Assembly (NCBI GenBank): GCA_947247005.1
Contig: OX365959.1
Span: forward strand, 37,857,097-37,921,096
Source: Spisula solida
Taxonomy: Eukaryota > Mollusca > Bivalvia > Venerida > Mactridae
Direction of reading: 5' to 3'
DNA: 64,000 nucleotides
Part shown: positions 10,653-21,719 of the stretch, one piece after another
How positions within the stretch are numbered: position 1 is the first letter of the stretch
Layout: each line of letters starts with the position of its first letter
The notes under the pieces: model-generated
What the model saw: only the letters and a program-made list of their open reading frames with translations
Database searches by the model: none
What the model was told of the DNA's origin: nothing
Program-made: the position numbers and the translations under genes

Positions 10653-12191
10653 CAATAACGCCAATTTACCTGAGTTGGCCAAAGATATAGATAAATTATG
10701 AACGCACGTATACAAATCCAAATATATTTAATGTATTACAAATTAGAAGAAATGTTATTATATGCTGGAACACCTGTCATGGTCTTAATAGGGGAATTCC
10801 CCAAGGTCACGAAGCGACCGGGGAATCCCCAGTAACGATCGCACGACTGTTGTTGTTGTTGTAGTTTTGCATTCGCTAACGCCGTTATTTTTTTGACAGA
10901 CCAGATCTCTATGGTCACTTGGTAGACGGACTCTTGCTTCCGACTTCCGGTAGCAGGAATTTGATACCCAGAAATCGATAACCGTTCTTGATTCTATTTT
11001 TATTTTTTAAATGTGGAACATAAATAACAATCATAGTAAAAGACCAGAATAAAACTATAATTAAATATTTAGAGAATAAATTTATTATGCCAAAAAAAGT
11101 CCTCCATGGTTGCTGCGCAACCCGTCTTCTAAATGAGAAACACTAATTTCTATAGGTTTGGAGTCAAAAATGTCAGCCAATCTGAAGAAAATCTAATAAA
11201 AACGACACATGTTCCGGCTACTTGAAGTGAAGTTGAAGTCGACATGTTCCGGTTACTTCCTTTGCAAAGCGGTTACTTCCCTTTGCAATACAATTAGTAT
11301 AAAGTCCGTTTCGGGTCTTTACGTATCCAGACCGGACTGATATTTCCACATCGTAGTTGTAGCACGGATATACACAGAATGTATTTCCGTGGTTGTAGGT
11401 TATTGTAAAGAAAGTAAAACGAATGCATTTTCGTAATTCCTCGCCGAGATGTAATAAAAAATCCCTCCAAAATCGTCAACAAATGTAAAAATATTCGCGG
11501 GATAAAGGTCGCGAAAACTAATTACATGTTGTTGTTGTGATTGGATACAATAAAACCCGGAATTTTACGTCTGAATATATTTTATGTTTGACGATTTGGA
11601 ACTGGATCTATTTAACAAGAAAAGGTGATTAAGATTAAAGATGTTTGATAATTAATCGGAATGTGATTAATTGAAATGAAAATATGCTTTTCTCTGGAAC
11701 AAAAGTACTGTCTGATATGCTCATGCAACCCATTATAAAAAGGTAAAATATCAAATTAGGCCTATTTGAAATCAGTTGTTATATATGTGTTTATATCTAA
11801 TTATATGTAAACTAGTAACCCCTGAATTAAGTAGACCTAGAATTAAACAAATTGAAAAACGTGCGTTATCCACAGACAGATATATTTTAAATTTGATCGG
11901 GCTGACAAATGTTCATTCGGACAACATTTTTATTTCTGCCAGTCCGAAAGACTGAAAGCCTTTTAAAGTTTTCGCATCTGAACTAAAGACTATAGTGTCA
12001 AAGACCTGATGGGAAATTCCCTACTCGATGCAGTGCATTTGTTCATATTAAAAATGAATGCATAGTATAATGCCGAAACGTAAAGAATACAAGATTAATT
12101 AATTTCGACGCATGCTGTTGTTGATATTTATCTTTATCTATTCTTAATAAGTAATGCATGTAGTTACTGATTAAGTGCCTTTTTTCTATAG
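10653..12191. other. non-coding; short (TTG)n at 10848-10862
   Basis: No convincing exon on either strand; a short TTGTTG tract and otherwise AT-rich sequence. If the exon at 12192 is real, this is its upstream intron. Confidence 0.35.
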
Positions 12192-12380
12192 GTGAGCAAC
12201 AACGCAGAACAAATGAGACCCAAACGTAACATACGGTTGTACAAGAGAAGCAAGCCAAAACTATTTAAACTGTCTGCTAAAAGATTTCTCACTCCTGACA
12301 AAGTTAGTTCTACTATAAAGTTCCAACATTGTACCCCTAAGTCAACACCGTCAAAATGTTGTAAGAGCAGAACACCTTAA
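12192..12380 (+). CDS. possible terminal exon of a basic protein (unrecognised)
   Basis: A pyrimidine-rich stretch and TATAG at 12191 precede 62 open codons ending in TAA. The residues are strongly basic (MRPKRNIRLYKRSKPK, then LTPDKVSSTIKF, PKSTPSKCCKSRTP), like a nuclear-protein tail. No upstream exon was found. The same junction (TATAG|GTGAGC) would also be a perfect donor, so the assignment is uncertain. No family recognised. Confidence 0.25.
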   Translation: MSNNAEQMRPKRNIRLYKRSKPKLFKLSAKRFLTPDKVSSTIKFQHCTPKSTPSKCCKSRTP

Positions 12381-12526
12381 CTACAAAACAAAACATTAAA
12401 ATCTCCTTTGACTACCTACTCCAAAGACACACTAACATCAAACTGAATACCAATGGGAAGACATTGACCACACGCTTCTAATTTGATCAAATCTTGTAAG
12501 AGAAGATGTAGGATTATTACAAATTG

Positions 12527-13128
12527 ACAAGAATGCGGTTTAGTATGAAATTGACCGTACTCATTAAAGAAACATGAACTAATATCATATAAACAGTTAA
12601 AAATGACTTTTGTTCTCGGTCCGCCCTTCAAAAGCCGTGTAAACAACATTTTCCGTAAAGCCCGGCCGCTCAAAAATACGCCCCGATCCTTCTCCTCGGT
12701 CGTAGAAAATCACGTCTCGTTGACGGCCGGGTTTTTGAGGTTTCAATTTGTTTAAACCGCTTGAGAGGTGAGGTATTTGTTAAATATGATGTTTTGTATA
12801 TGTACGACGAGGAAATAAGGATTATATAGGATATTTGAACCATTTATGACGAGAACACTACGGGACGGTAGCAAAACAGGCGAGTTTCGGTGCGTTTTTC
12901 CCGAATGTTAGAAAAAACTACAAGTGCTATGAATATTTCAATGCATCTCGATCGAGGGGCATTTATTGTAGGTTATCCTCGGCCAATTCCCAATCTCTTA
13001 GTTTTAAAATTAAAAGAATGATGAAGCAAAACATTACCTTGACCATAACAACAATCCGCATTTTCCGCACTTCTCCTTCGTAATCGATCCGCACGCTCGG
13101 TTTTACGCTTAGACAGGGTGGTTTGCGT
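12527..13128 (-). repeat. 602-bp dispersed repeat, copy 2 (inverted to 7798-8403)
   Basis: Reverse complement of the 7.8-kb copy with scattered substitutions and small indels over the full length. The flanking sequences differ, so the ends mark the true repeat boundaries. No flanking duplication was evident. Confidence 0.75.
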
Positions 13129-13268
13129 ATTGCAAAAATAAAATTAAATTCTCAAACAGTCCCATAATTTTTGTATAGTTGCGTGGATATGCCAAACAAC
13201 CACACGGACATTTAAAATAACTTGCTAAACATTGGCATTTTGTAGTTATTTAGTATTTTTTCATCCAA

Positions 13269-13300
13269 AATTCTATAGGGTATTAATACCCTATAGAATT
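13269..13300. repeat. perfect 32-bp palindrome
   Basis: The left half AATTCTATAGGGTATT is followed directly by its exact reverse complement, with no spacer. It may extrude as a cruciform or be the remnant of a foldback insertion. Confidence 0.9.
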
Positions 13301-16230
13301 AACACTTAACTATCACTTAAATTGCTTCTCATTTCTTTGCATTCGATGGAAACCAATTGCAAAACGAACCGAATACCTCACTGATGTTTACGCTTTAGTT
13401 TGCTGATTTTACGGTTTGATCACGTGTGAATTACAACATTTACGTAGTATGTTGGAAGGAAACTAAGCACTTTTTTAAAAGGAAAAATACAGAGTGCCCG
13501 ATCTAAAGAGTGGTTTGAATTGCTTATTTGCCATTAATCTGCCATAAAGCAACTGTCAGTGGCTTTCTATTACATAAATACTTGGTTATAAGGTAGGAAA
13601 ATTACATAATACAAAAAAATAGCCCGATCTGTGAGGCAGTCCCTTTAAATAAATATGCGCGGAAGAAAGCAGACGAAAACGGTAAAAAAAAGTCGTACCA
13701 TTGATTATTGAATCTCGTACTTTATTACATTCATGTTGTCCACAATTTAGAGAAATACATGTTTGTTGTTGTTGTTGTTGATGATGTACTGGAATAGCTT
13801 TCATATGCTCAAGATTACATTTCAAATTAAAGATAAAAGGCTCCCCCCCATAAGCCATTGTTGGATGAATAATTTGTACTTGCCTACTGAGAAACAACAA
13901 CGGCTATTTATAACTCCACGTACGAATATATGTAGTAAAACTCTAACTGCTGAACTGCCGCGCGAAAGTTGGCACGCACACAAATACATGTCATTTGCCT
14001 GTTTAAACAGTTATTATATTGACTGCGTGGTGTTCACATATAAAACATTGGAGACGGAGTACAGCCATTTTGTTTGTAAATTATGACTTACGGGACGTAA
14101 GTAGTTTGAAGGTATTAGTCTATTCCAACGTATTTCGAATTTAATCAACTTAGTTTGTTTTAAAGATCGTTTCTCTGAGCAGAGCAGAGCAGAGCATACT
14201 CAGCGGCTGGACCGACAGAATTAATAATAAGCAGCCAATTGGAGACAGCTAAGCAGTCTAAATCTAATGTATACATTTTTCTGAAAATGGGTACACAAGT
14301 TTATCAGTGTATTTTCTGACATTCCTGAAAAAAAGTTAATACTCAATCTGGAAATGTTCTTTTCAGAATTTGTTTGTATTGTCTGCTACAACTTTTAAAT
14401 TAACCTCCCAGATGATTGACCTGTGCACTTTTGGCTAAAAACGAATGACGCATAGCTAGTGTAATGCGGCATTTTCAGGCCATTTTTGTGTGTAAGTTTT
14501 TGAGGACATTTTGTAAATATATTTTAATTAGTGTTTTGTATTCTTTAAATTGAAATTTTGTACAAATTAGAAAGAGAAAGAAAATAGGAAATGAACAGTA
14601 ATGTATGAAACAAAGAAGGATAGAAACAGATAAAGTATCACGCTGACAACATCTGATAATTCTACTTGAAATATTTTTATCACCTTTTACAGACTTTACA
14701 ATTATGCAAATTTCACTTCTGCATGCTTAACGATTAGATTATCAGGGTACTAAGTTGTATCTGGCAATTTAATTAGAGAATTATATGTAATACAGATACG
14801 ACTGATGACACGTTTATTGTATATTTCGAATTAACAAAACGATTAAGTACAGATCTTACGTCACATAGGAACGCGGTCTGTTTAGGTAAAGCAGATGTCC
14901 GAAAGTTTACGCCCACATTTATGATTGGTTGATGATAACTTGCATAAACTGTATGAAATGATTTGATTGGCTAAAACAGAAGACACACACACTGTAGTGG
15001 ACGTTCTGTAGAGATTTTGGAGGGATTCGAACTTGGTTCTCCAAGCTGAACGTATCAATGGTTTTCCATTAGAATTCAATTACGCAGTTAAAATTATATT
15101 TGTTTGGATTTTACCAACACTGACTATATCTTGTTCTTATATTATTGTTGATTGTGGACTTGTGAGAATTCTCACGCGCAAAATACAAAGTTTGGAAATC
15201 CGAACAGTCGTTAGTTCTACTTTATTCCAACAACAGTGAATGCCGGAAATCCGTGCATAACACTAGTGTGCGAGTCACAAACTGATTTATAAACATTTAG
15301 TATGGGGTGAATAGGTTTAAGATAATCAAAGCGCCGAAAGTACTATCTGAGTTGTTCGAATGAATGCAGGGGAAGTTATAAATTAAAGATGATGTAGCTT
15401 TATTATTCTACTGATTTATTTTTACATTTATTACTATGGTATACTCTTTAATAATACATGCTTGAATGTCTTGATGTAAACTCCCATCCGTGTATACTAG
15501 TACTGGAAGATATACATAGCTTTCTGGCATGATACAAATATATATCGATCTACAATTAAGTTTTAATGCTTTTCAGATCATTTAAATATGCCACAAATAA
15601 AAGTAACCTTCACATACAAACTACACAGTCGATGTTCGGCCCCAAGCAGAAATATGCATGGTTTATAAGTAGTAAATAGAAATCGGTCTATTTATTGACC
15701 GGGAAATAGACCTATGCTGTTCATTCAAAAGCGTGGTATGGTCTCAATTCTATCTTGGTTGCCGTGAACGTTTGGATGTTTTGACTTTCTTCGGTCAATA
15801 AAATACTGCAATGCGACAAAGACCAATGTGATCCGCATGAAATAATTAGAACTATTTTGCATGACCGGTTTACATCCTCATAGGTAGTTACGCAACATTA
15901 CTGGCTGACCGGTTTACTACTACAAAGTTGGCGCCGCCCAGCGGTGGCGTAGGAAGAAAAATAGTTTCATCAATGAGCGATTGTAGAAACGCGGGTATTA
16001 ATATAGTTATTCCATAATAAATCGAACAACTAAAAATGAGCAGATAGCTGTAACACTCTCCATCCCTTATCTACAAATATGCCGGTTGGTTAATCAGGGA
16101 ACCCCTTTTTCGGCCTCTAGCCATTAACATTTCTAAATATAGTTACCTTACCCTTTCATCAGGAGCCTAAAACTTCTTCACATCTGGGGGAAAGTCATCT
16201 AGTACTTCAAATGATGTCAAATTTGCATGG
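13301..16230. other. non-coding; microsatellite traces
   Basis: No gene was identified. It holds a (GTT)n tract near 13766-13784, GAGCAGAGCAGAGCAG at about 14176, and a short plus-strand segment near 15085-15170 whose translation resembles a membrane helix (see findings). Mostly AT-rich unique-looking DNA. Confidence 0.35.
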
Positions 16231-16325
16231 AATGGAATCGAACCAGGGCCGTCAGGTTACAAACGAATGTGGCATACGCCTCAAGGAGATTGCCTTGTTG
16301 GTCTTGGACCAGTAAGTCAACTGTC
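16231..16325 (-). mobile_element. tRNA-like SINE head
   Basis: On the minus strand a good B box (GGTTCGATTCC) is preceded by a tRNA-like stretch (CTTGAGGCGTATGCC). The arms do not pair well enough for a tRNA gene, so a SINE head or degenerate tRNA pseudogene is preferred. Confidence 0.35.
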
Positions 16326-16829
16326 AAGGTCATAGTTACACTATTAAATAAGATCCAATATATACTAGCATATTGTCTGCTGGGAGTTCACCAAGAGTAT
16401 GCCAGACCACCACAAGTGTCTGTATCAAATAAGCATATTATCAACTACATTGTAAACAAGAAATATCTTTAAAAAAGATAAACAGCGTTAAGATATCAGA
16501 TATGTGTACTTAATTGTTTTCAATAAAGATTCGGACGTTATTTCATATCGTTGAAATTGTAAACACTAATCAAACTAGAATTTATATATTTATCCATGTA
16601 AATTGTTTGTCAGTAAATAAAGAAATAGATAATATAGGTATATGTATTAGTCTAGATTCTGCGGTCCGTTATATCCGGCAATTATATCGATATATAGTGA
16701 TTCCAAACTTAACTCAGACTTTAATGTTTTGCGCGCATTGTGTCTGGAAAAAATTAAAATACCTCAAATTATCGTCGAAATTATAGACAAAAACAAAATG
16801 GGAAAAAGAAAATCAGAAAAATAGGCTGA

Positions 16830-16905
16830 TGTATGATTTGAACTCGAGGCCTTCTGCTCACAAAATGATATGTGGTAGACTAACGCGTTACCAATATAGC
16901 TAATT
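16830..16905 (-). mobile_element. tRNA-like SINE head
   Basis: The minus strand reads TAGCTATATTGGTAACGCG, then GAGTTCAAATC, resembling A and B boxes of RNA polymerase III promoters. The acceptor arms do not pair, which argues against a functional tRNA. Confidence 0.4.
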
Positions 16906-17040
16906 CTGATACTAAATTTTCAAGCGCTAAATTACTATCATAAATCCATTCTATTGACCCGGATCACATAAGGCGAAACAGTTTAAAATAGAATTAATAA
17001 GAAATACACTACGCACTTAGAGAAACGCGACTAACAGATC

Positions 17041-17225
17041 TCTGTGTGTGTATTTCCAATCACTGTATGACTTATTGGGAGGCTATACAATCCAACGTGT
17101 ATGCCTTATTGTGAGCAAATTAAATCGTCTGTGATTTCCTATCACCCTATGACTTATTGGGAGACTATACAATTCAACGTGTATGCCTTATTGTGATAAC
17201 CGGAAGTTGACTAGTTTATACACTG
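17041..17225 (+). repeat. two-unit direct repeat, about 85-100 bp per unit
   Basis: ATGACTTATTGGGA..TATACAAT.CAACGTGTATGCCTTATTGTGA occurs twice, then ATAACCGGAAGTTGAC. The same two-unit structure, also ending in ACCGGAAGTTGAC, is found at 47225-47395. It lies just upstream of the splice acceptor of the coding exon at 17271. Confidence 0.75.
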
Positions 17226-17268
17226 TGGCCTATTACGGGCATTTGAAATACTCTCTTTTATCTTTTTC

Positions 17269-17270
17269 AG
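17269..17270 (+). promoter_or_regulatory. splice acceptor before the tandem NlpC/P60-like gene
   Basis: The pyrimidine-rich CTCTCTTTTATCTTTTTCAG ends here, a strong acceptor. The exon would carry 68 nt of 5' UTR before ATG at 17339, with an in-frame TGA at 17309. This implies an intron in the 5' UTR with its first exon further upstream, not located. Confidence 0.6.
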
Positions 17271-17338
17271 ATACAGAAAGACAGTATTGGATGATATCTG
17301 AACCCTCGTGATCGACATCCACACTGTCACATATTGCG

Positions 17339-18700
17339 ATGTTTCAACAGTTACTCGGGCGAGGTTTCCAAGTTGGGGACAGCAATTCTGATGCGTGCAT
17401 GGCGTACTGGTGGGACGACCGTATATGTTTGAAACTGCCGACAAGCGAGACTATGGTCGGGTATTTTAAAGATGGTGAAAGTAGAAATGGTTTACGTCTC
17501 ACGGAACTGACAGAAATATACGGAAAGCCTGGAAATACACGTGTAGATGGTCTAGATATCAAACAAATGACGAGATGGTTGAAAAATCATATTGAAACAA
17601 ACGCAGGCTTTGTAAAACAAGGTAACATTGTGTACAATATGTTGTGCCAGGGAGACCGTTGGTTTGCTGATAAACCTTGTGAAACGTTTAAACATTTGAA
17701 GCCTCTAATACAGAACTATAAATTCAGCAAGGAAAGTCACGTGTATGTCTGGCCCAATCACATCGCTTTAGAATTGTCGAACGGGTTGTATTACCATTTC
17801 CAACCAGCTCGTCATGGAAAACTTAAATTTCAAGATGTACCAATAGCACCACAATGTATTGGTCACTCATTAGAAGAAACAGTAGAGGTGCTTGGAGAAT
17901 ATCGGAGGATAAATGTTGGCTTCCTGAACGAACAGAAAGTTTTAGACGAGGTTCAGCGATTGGAACATTCTGCATTACCTTATCAAATAGCGACAAGGAA
18001 TTGTATAACTTTTGTAGCTGGTGCTTTATGTAATGGTTCTGATTGGTACAAAGACAATTTAAATGCTCATTATGATACTAGTACATGTACATGTACCAAA
18101 ATAAACGATGTGTTAAAGTTAGTAAATGAACGACGAGCATGTACGCTCTACCTTTGGTCTCGTCAATGGTTACACCGTTTACCTCTTCCTGGTCAGTGTC
18201 TTCGTTTGCATATATCTTTGCAATTACCAAATGGAGAATATATTAGCCACTATCCTGAGGGAAATAAGAAAACTGCGGTGAAAAATGCTATACGTGGGAC
18301 AACAGCGAACATGTACATTTCATATGAAGAAGAAGCGAGGTTAAAAAAAGAACATAACCAATATGCTGAAGAGTTCAAGATGACTCATCTTAATTTTGAC
18401 ATCACGAAAATGACGAATTACTGGTATAAATATCTTGATGAAAAACATAAATGGAATGCACACGAAGATAGCTGTTGTAGTGTTGTGTACAAGGTGATGT
18501 GTGCAGGCTCAGAATTGTTCCGTGGGAAATTTAATGAACGCTTAACTACGCCGCAGGATGTTATGCAACTGGCTAAAGATCTCGACGCCGAGAACAGTCC
18601 AAAACACCGACAACTATACACTGTTATAAAAGCTTTAATAGGATTTTATGTCTTCAATTCACTTTCCATATTTCTTTGTTACCTGTGCTGGGATTTGTGA
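17339..18700 (+). CDS. tandem permuted NlpC/P60-like (LRAT/PLAAT-type) protein with C-terminal membrane tail
   Basis: 453 residues in one exon; an in-frame TGA at 17309 makes ATG 17339 the first possible start. Two modules each show the His-then-Cys order of permuted papain folds (LRAT, PLAAT/HRASLS, YaeF-like). Module 1 has HIALEL (His141) and RNCITFV (Cys222), 81 residues apart. Module 2 has HISLQL (His291) and DSCCSVVY (Cys379/380), 88-89 apart. Both His motifs are followed by a near-repeat, LSNGLYYHF and LPNGEYISHYPE, which supports an internal duplication. Residues 427-449 are hydrophobic (IKALIGFYVFNSLSIF) and could anchor the protein by its tail, as in PLAAT phospholipases/acyltransferases. 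The first 120 residues match nothing known to me. An acyltransferase, phospholipase or thiol-peptidase role is inferred from the fold pattern only. Confidence 0.7.
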   Translation: MFQQLLGRGFQVGDSNSDACMAYWWDDRICLKLPTSETMVGYFKDGESRNGLRLTELTEIYGKPGNTRVDGLDIKQMTRWLKNHIETNAGFVKQGNIVYNMLCQGDRWFADKPCETFKHLKPLIQNYKFSKESHVYVWPNHIALELSNGLYYHFQPARHGKLKFQDVPIAPQCIGHSLEETVEVLGEYRRINVGFLNEQKVLDEVQRLEHSALPYQIATRNCITFVAGALCNGSDWYKDNLNAHYDTSTCTCTKINDVLKLVNERRACTLYLWSRQWLHRLPLPGQCLRLHISLQLPNGEYISHYPEGNKKTAVKNAIRGTTANMYISYEEEARLKKEHNQYAEEFKMTHLNFDITKMTNYWYKYLDEKHKWNAHEDSCCSVVYKVMCAGSELFRGKFNERLTTPQDVMQLAKDLDAENSPKHRQLYTVIKALIGFYVFNSLSIFLCYLCWDL

Positions 18701-19119
18701 CCGATGACAGGGGCTTAACTAGAGGTATTTAAATGTGTACGCAAGACGGCTAGAGGGTCTTGGGACATGCTCCCCCCCGAAACATATTTGTTAGCTGAAG
18801 CGTTCTGGCGTGTTTTACATCACCTTTAACATCATTTTTACTGATAAAACCAAGTTTTTTGTGCATAGAGGTCTTTTAAAGTGTTTCTAAAAAATGCTGA
18901 AAATACTAAAGGATTATCCCCCCCTTAGAATTGTGGTTGCTATGGCAACAGATACATTGAATATGGTAGGGGACTTCTGTATTGCTTGCAATTCTTAATG
19001 CCTTGTTCATTACGTCATATCTCGATTTGTTCAATTACGTCATTTTACTAATTGAAAGAAGGTCATACGACTATACGGGCCTTTCAACGTTTTTATACTG
19101 TTATTTAACTTTTGAGACT
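18701..19119. other. 3' flank; dispersed motif at 18964-19000
   Basis: Presumed 3' UTR and intergenic DNA with C-rich patches. GGTAGGGGACTTCTGTATTG at 18964 repeats the motif at 6227. No clear polyadenylation signal was seen close to the stop. Confidence 0.35.
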
Positions 19120-19390
19120 AAAGGCTGCTAAAACTATGTAGTTCAGCAGTTTTACTGTTGTAACTAGGTCATTCAGCGTAGGCATTCCGCCTTTTGTTTG
19201 CTGAATCTTTTCTACTGGGTCATTCAGCTAGTTATAATTTATTATAATTTTCGACTGCTTGGACTTGGTGGATCTGCGCTTGTTTAGTTGGGCATTGTGC
19301 TTTGTGTGTTTTTAATGTTTTCTGTGCTCGGCTGGTTAAGTTGAGTGCTGCCTTCCCTGTCTGATTTATTATAATCTTTTTTTAGGTACA
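19120..19390 (-). repeat. dispersed repeat, inverted relative to 39348-39720
   Basis: Minus-strand sequence shares CAGACAGGGAAG.CAGCACTC, AACTTAACCAGCCGAGCACAG and GCTGAATGACC with the plus strand at 39348-39720. Both copies keep a short open frame (SDRE.STQLNQPSTENIK). It is found inside a repeat, so probably not a gene. A third trace lies near 30995. Confidence 0.65.
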
Positions 19391-19589
19391 TTTTTATTGT
19401 ATTATTCGATATATTATTTTGAGAAGCTTGTGTACGCAGCTGCCTATTCTGCGAACAGGTAGCTACGCGCCTAGATGAGGTGTTCGATATCAAGAGATTC
19501 GGAGACTGTTTGCTTTTACACGTTTGCGAACATTGTTTCTATGATAATACGAAGCTTTGAGAAGTTAACACGTTCTTCTAACATTATCA

Positions 19590-20850
19590 AACGTTTTTCA
19601 ACAATTTAACATGTAACGTAGACATATACAAATGTTGATTTGACAATTTATAGATGTGGTTTAACAGTATAACACGATGGCTTGAGATATTCTTGTATTC
19701 ATTTAACAATTTAAGACGTTGTTTTAACAATATAACAGGGCAAGTTGACACAGCATGAAAAAACAGATTTAAGTGCAAATAATATTTTCTTATATTTACT
19801 TTTATTTGGAATTTCACAAAAACATCAAATTTAAGTCGATTTATTTTCCGTATATTTACTAAATTTAATCGCAAATAATACTATATTATCTTTTCGTTTA
19901 TTTGGAATTTCACAAAAACGTCCATATTTAAGTCGATTTATTTTCCGTATATTAACTTAATTTTATTTATTTATATAAACACAAATAATACTAGTACAGG
20001 CATCCTACTGGATTCGCGTTTAGTTTACATGTAGATCTCCAAATTTTATTTCACAAATTTTAAAATTAGAAGAATTCCATAATTGTTATATTACCTCCCT
20101 TGAATAAAAATATTAGTAAAATTTGTATATATCTTTTCCTTGCCGTTAAATATACTTTAAATACAAATTATACCGTTAAGTAGTTTCATAGTGAACTAGT
20201 GTATATGTAACATCTTTAAATTCTACTTCATATTTGCTCATGAACATTGAAATAAGAAGCAGCATATATAGCTAACATAAAAACATATGGTTATACTTTA
20301 TAAATCGCACAAAGAATTTTTTGTATTGCTTACTGCTCTACTATAAAACTGCTCTACCACTGAGCGGTTTCTTGTCTTATTTGTACAATATGTGCGGAAT
20401 AAATTTTATTATTAACAAAAAAAGATATTTAATCAACTTTAAATGCAACTTAAATTTCAAATTTAAGTTAAACTTTAATCGCATTTAAGTTTGCGTTTAT
20501 ATTGCATAAACGTGCATTTAATCACATTTATATTCTATATTTAATCACCTTTAAATGTAACTTAAATGTGACTTAAACTTGTAGGAATAATTCGAGTTAA
20601 ATGAAGTATTAAACTTAACTTAAATATGGAATTTAATAGCTACTTTTTCTGATTAAATGTATTTAAATTCCGAATATAATTAAATTTAAGTCAAGTTTAA
20701 TAGTAAATTAAACGTAATATTTTATGCTGTGTTGACATATTCAGATGATAGTTTGACAAGTCAACAATGTGGTTTGACATACAATGTGGTTTGACATATT
20801 AACAAATTGTACTAAGAAGTTCACATATCCTACCGCCAAGTCAACATGAC
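19590..20850. mobile_element. very AT-rich region, possibly one element with inverted ends
   Basis: The margins carry repeated TTTAACA/TTTGACA motifs with opposite order, and inner GTTGACACAGCATG (about 19743) is mirrored by CATGCTGTGTTGACA-like sequence near 20722. The core is dense in AATTTAAGT and ACTTAAA permutations. A block of about 97 bp (TTTGGAATTTCACAAAAAC to TATTTTCCGTATATT) is duplicated at about 19806 and 19902. Element status is an inference. Confidence 0.4.
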
Positions 20851-21182
20851 AAGCGTCAACAAAAGACAGCTATGGCGTTCCATACATATGGACTGCATTC
20901 TTACTAACACTGACTTCGATTGTAATTTCCCATAAATAAAATTACCTACCGGTATGTATAATTATTCATCCTTTTTATAGTATGGTCCTATTGGTCCTCA
21001 ATCTAAGACTGCAAAATTCGGACGGTTAATGAGGAAAACCCTCGTTGATAAAGTGTCCATTGATTGGACCAATGTGTTGTTATTCTACAAAAACATTCCT
21101 AGATAAAATTTAAAGAAATTTATAAACAGTTCGACGCCGTGCAGACACGTTGTCAGAGCCTAGCAACTCATACAAAAGACAT

Positions 21183-21335
21183 ATCGCTGGCTTGGAATTA
21201 GAAGATCGTAAGCACATATTTTTTATGAAACAAGAAAAGAAACCTGTCTGAAAACTACTCTCTACTTATGAAAAACTAGTTTTTTAAACTTCAGTTTGGC
21301 GAACTTCCGAACTAGAAAATAGCGCCTTGATTCAA
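21183..21335 (+). mobile_element. TATCGCTGG-family MITE, truncated copy
   Basis: It starts TATCGCTGGCTTGGAATTA and continues with ACAAGAAAAGAAACCTGTCT and ACTTATGAAAAACTAG as in the complete copies at 38.5 and 40.3 kb, then breaks off into the palindromic repeat at 21340. Confidence 0.65.
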
Positions 21336-21339
21336 AGTC

Positions 21340-21700
21340 GAAATTTGTCAACCTTGGAAAACAAAAATAGCCATAATTATTAGTTTCATCGATTTCTATG
21401 AAATATACACCACACCAAGGGGAAAATTATTTGTTGTTCATGAAATATAAGATCTTGTTCAGCACCTTGGTCATTTTGTCCAGTACCCTGTGAAACCTGT
21501 ATTTTTAGATTTCACAGGATGCTGGACAAAAGGGCACAGCTGCTGAAAAAGATCTTATATTTCACGGAAAGCACATTAATACTGTTCCCTTTAGTGTGGC
21601 GTATATTTCATAGATATCAAAGATAAAATAAAATACTTATGGCTACTTTTGTTTTCCAATGTTGACGAATTTCGACTTGGACCTGTAGCCAAAAGTCACG
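21340..21700. repeat. large imperfect palindrome, about 165-bp arms
   Basis: The left arm (CAACCTTGGAAAACAAAAAT, TATGAAATATACACCACAC, AAATATAAGATCTTGTTCAG) is mirrored by the right arm (GATCTTATATTTCACGG, GTGGCGTATATTTCATAG, TGTTTTCCAATGTTG) around a centre near 21505 (CCTGTGAAACC/TTTCACAGG). Right-arm-like copies occur at 23598-23816 and 40741-40945. Confidence 0.8.
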
Positions 21701-21719
21701 TGGTATTGATACGATACAA

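Noticed and set aside
13269..13300. Operator or restriction-modification site
   Set aside because: A perfect palindrome in AT-rich intergenic animal DNA without a nearby gene; a structural origin is simpler.
16830..16905. tRNA gene
   Set aside because: A and B box similarity only; no consistent cloverleaf.
19284..19493. Protein-coding gene (STQLNQPSTENIK) because it recurs at 39.4 kb
   Set aside because: Both copies lie inside a dispersed repeat whose non-coding parts are equally conserved; frames are short and not splice-flanked.
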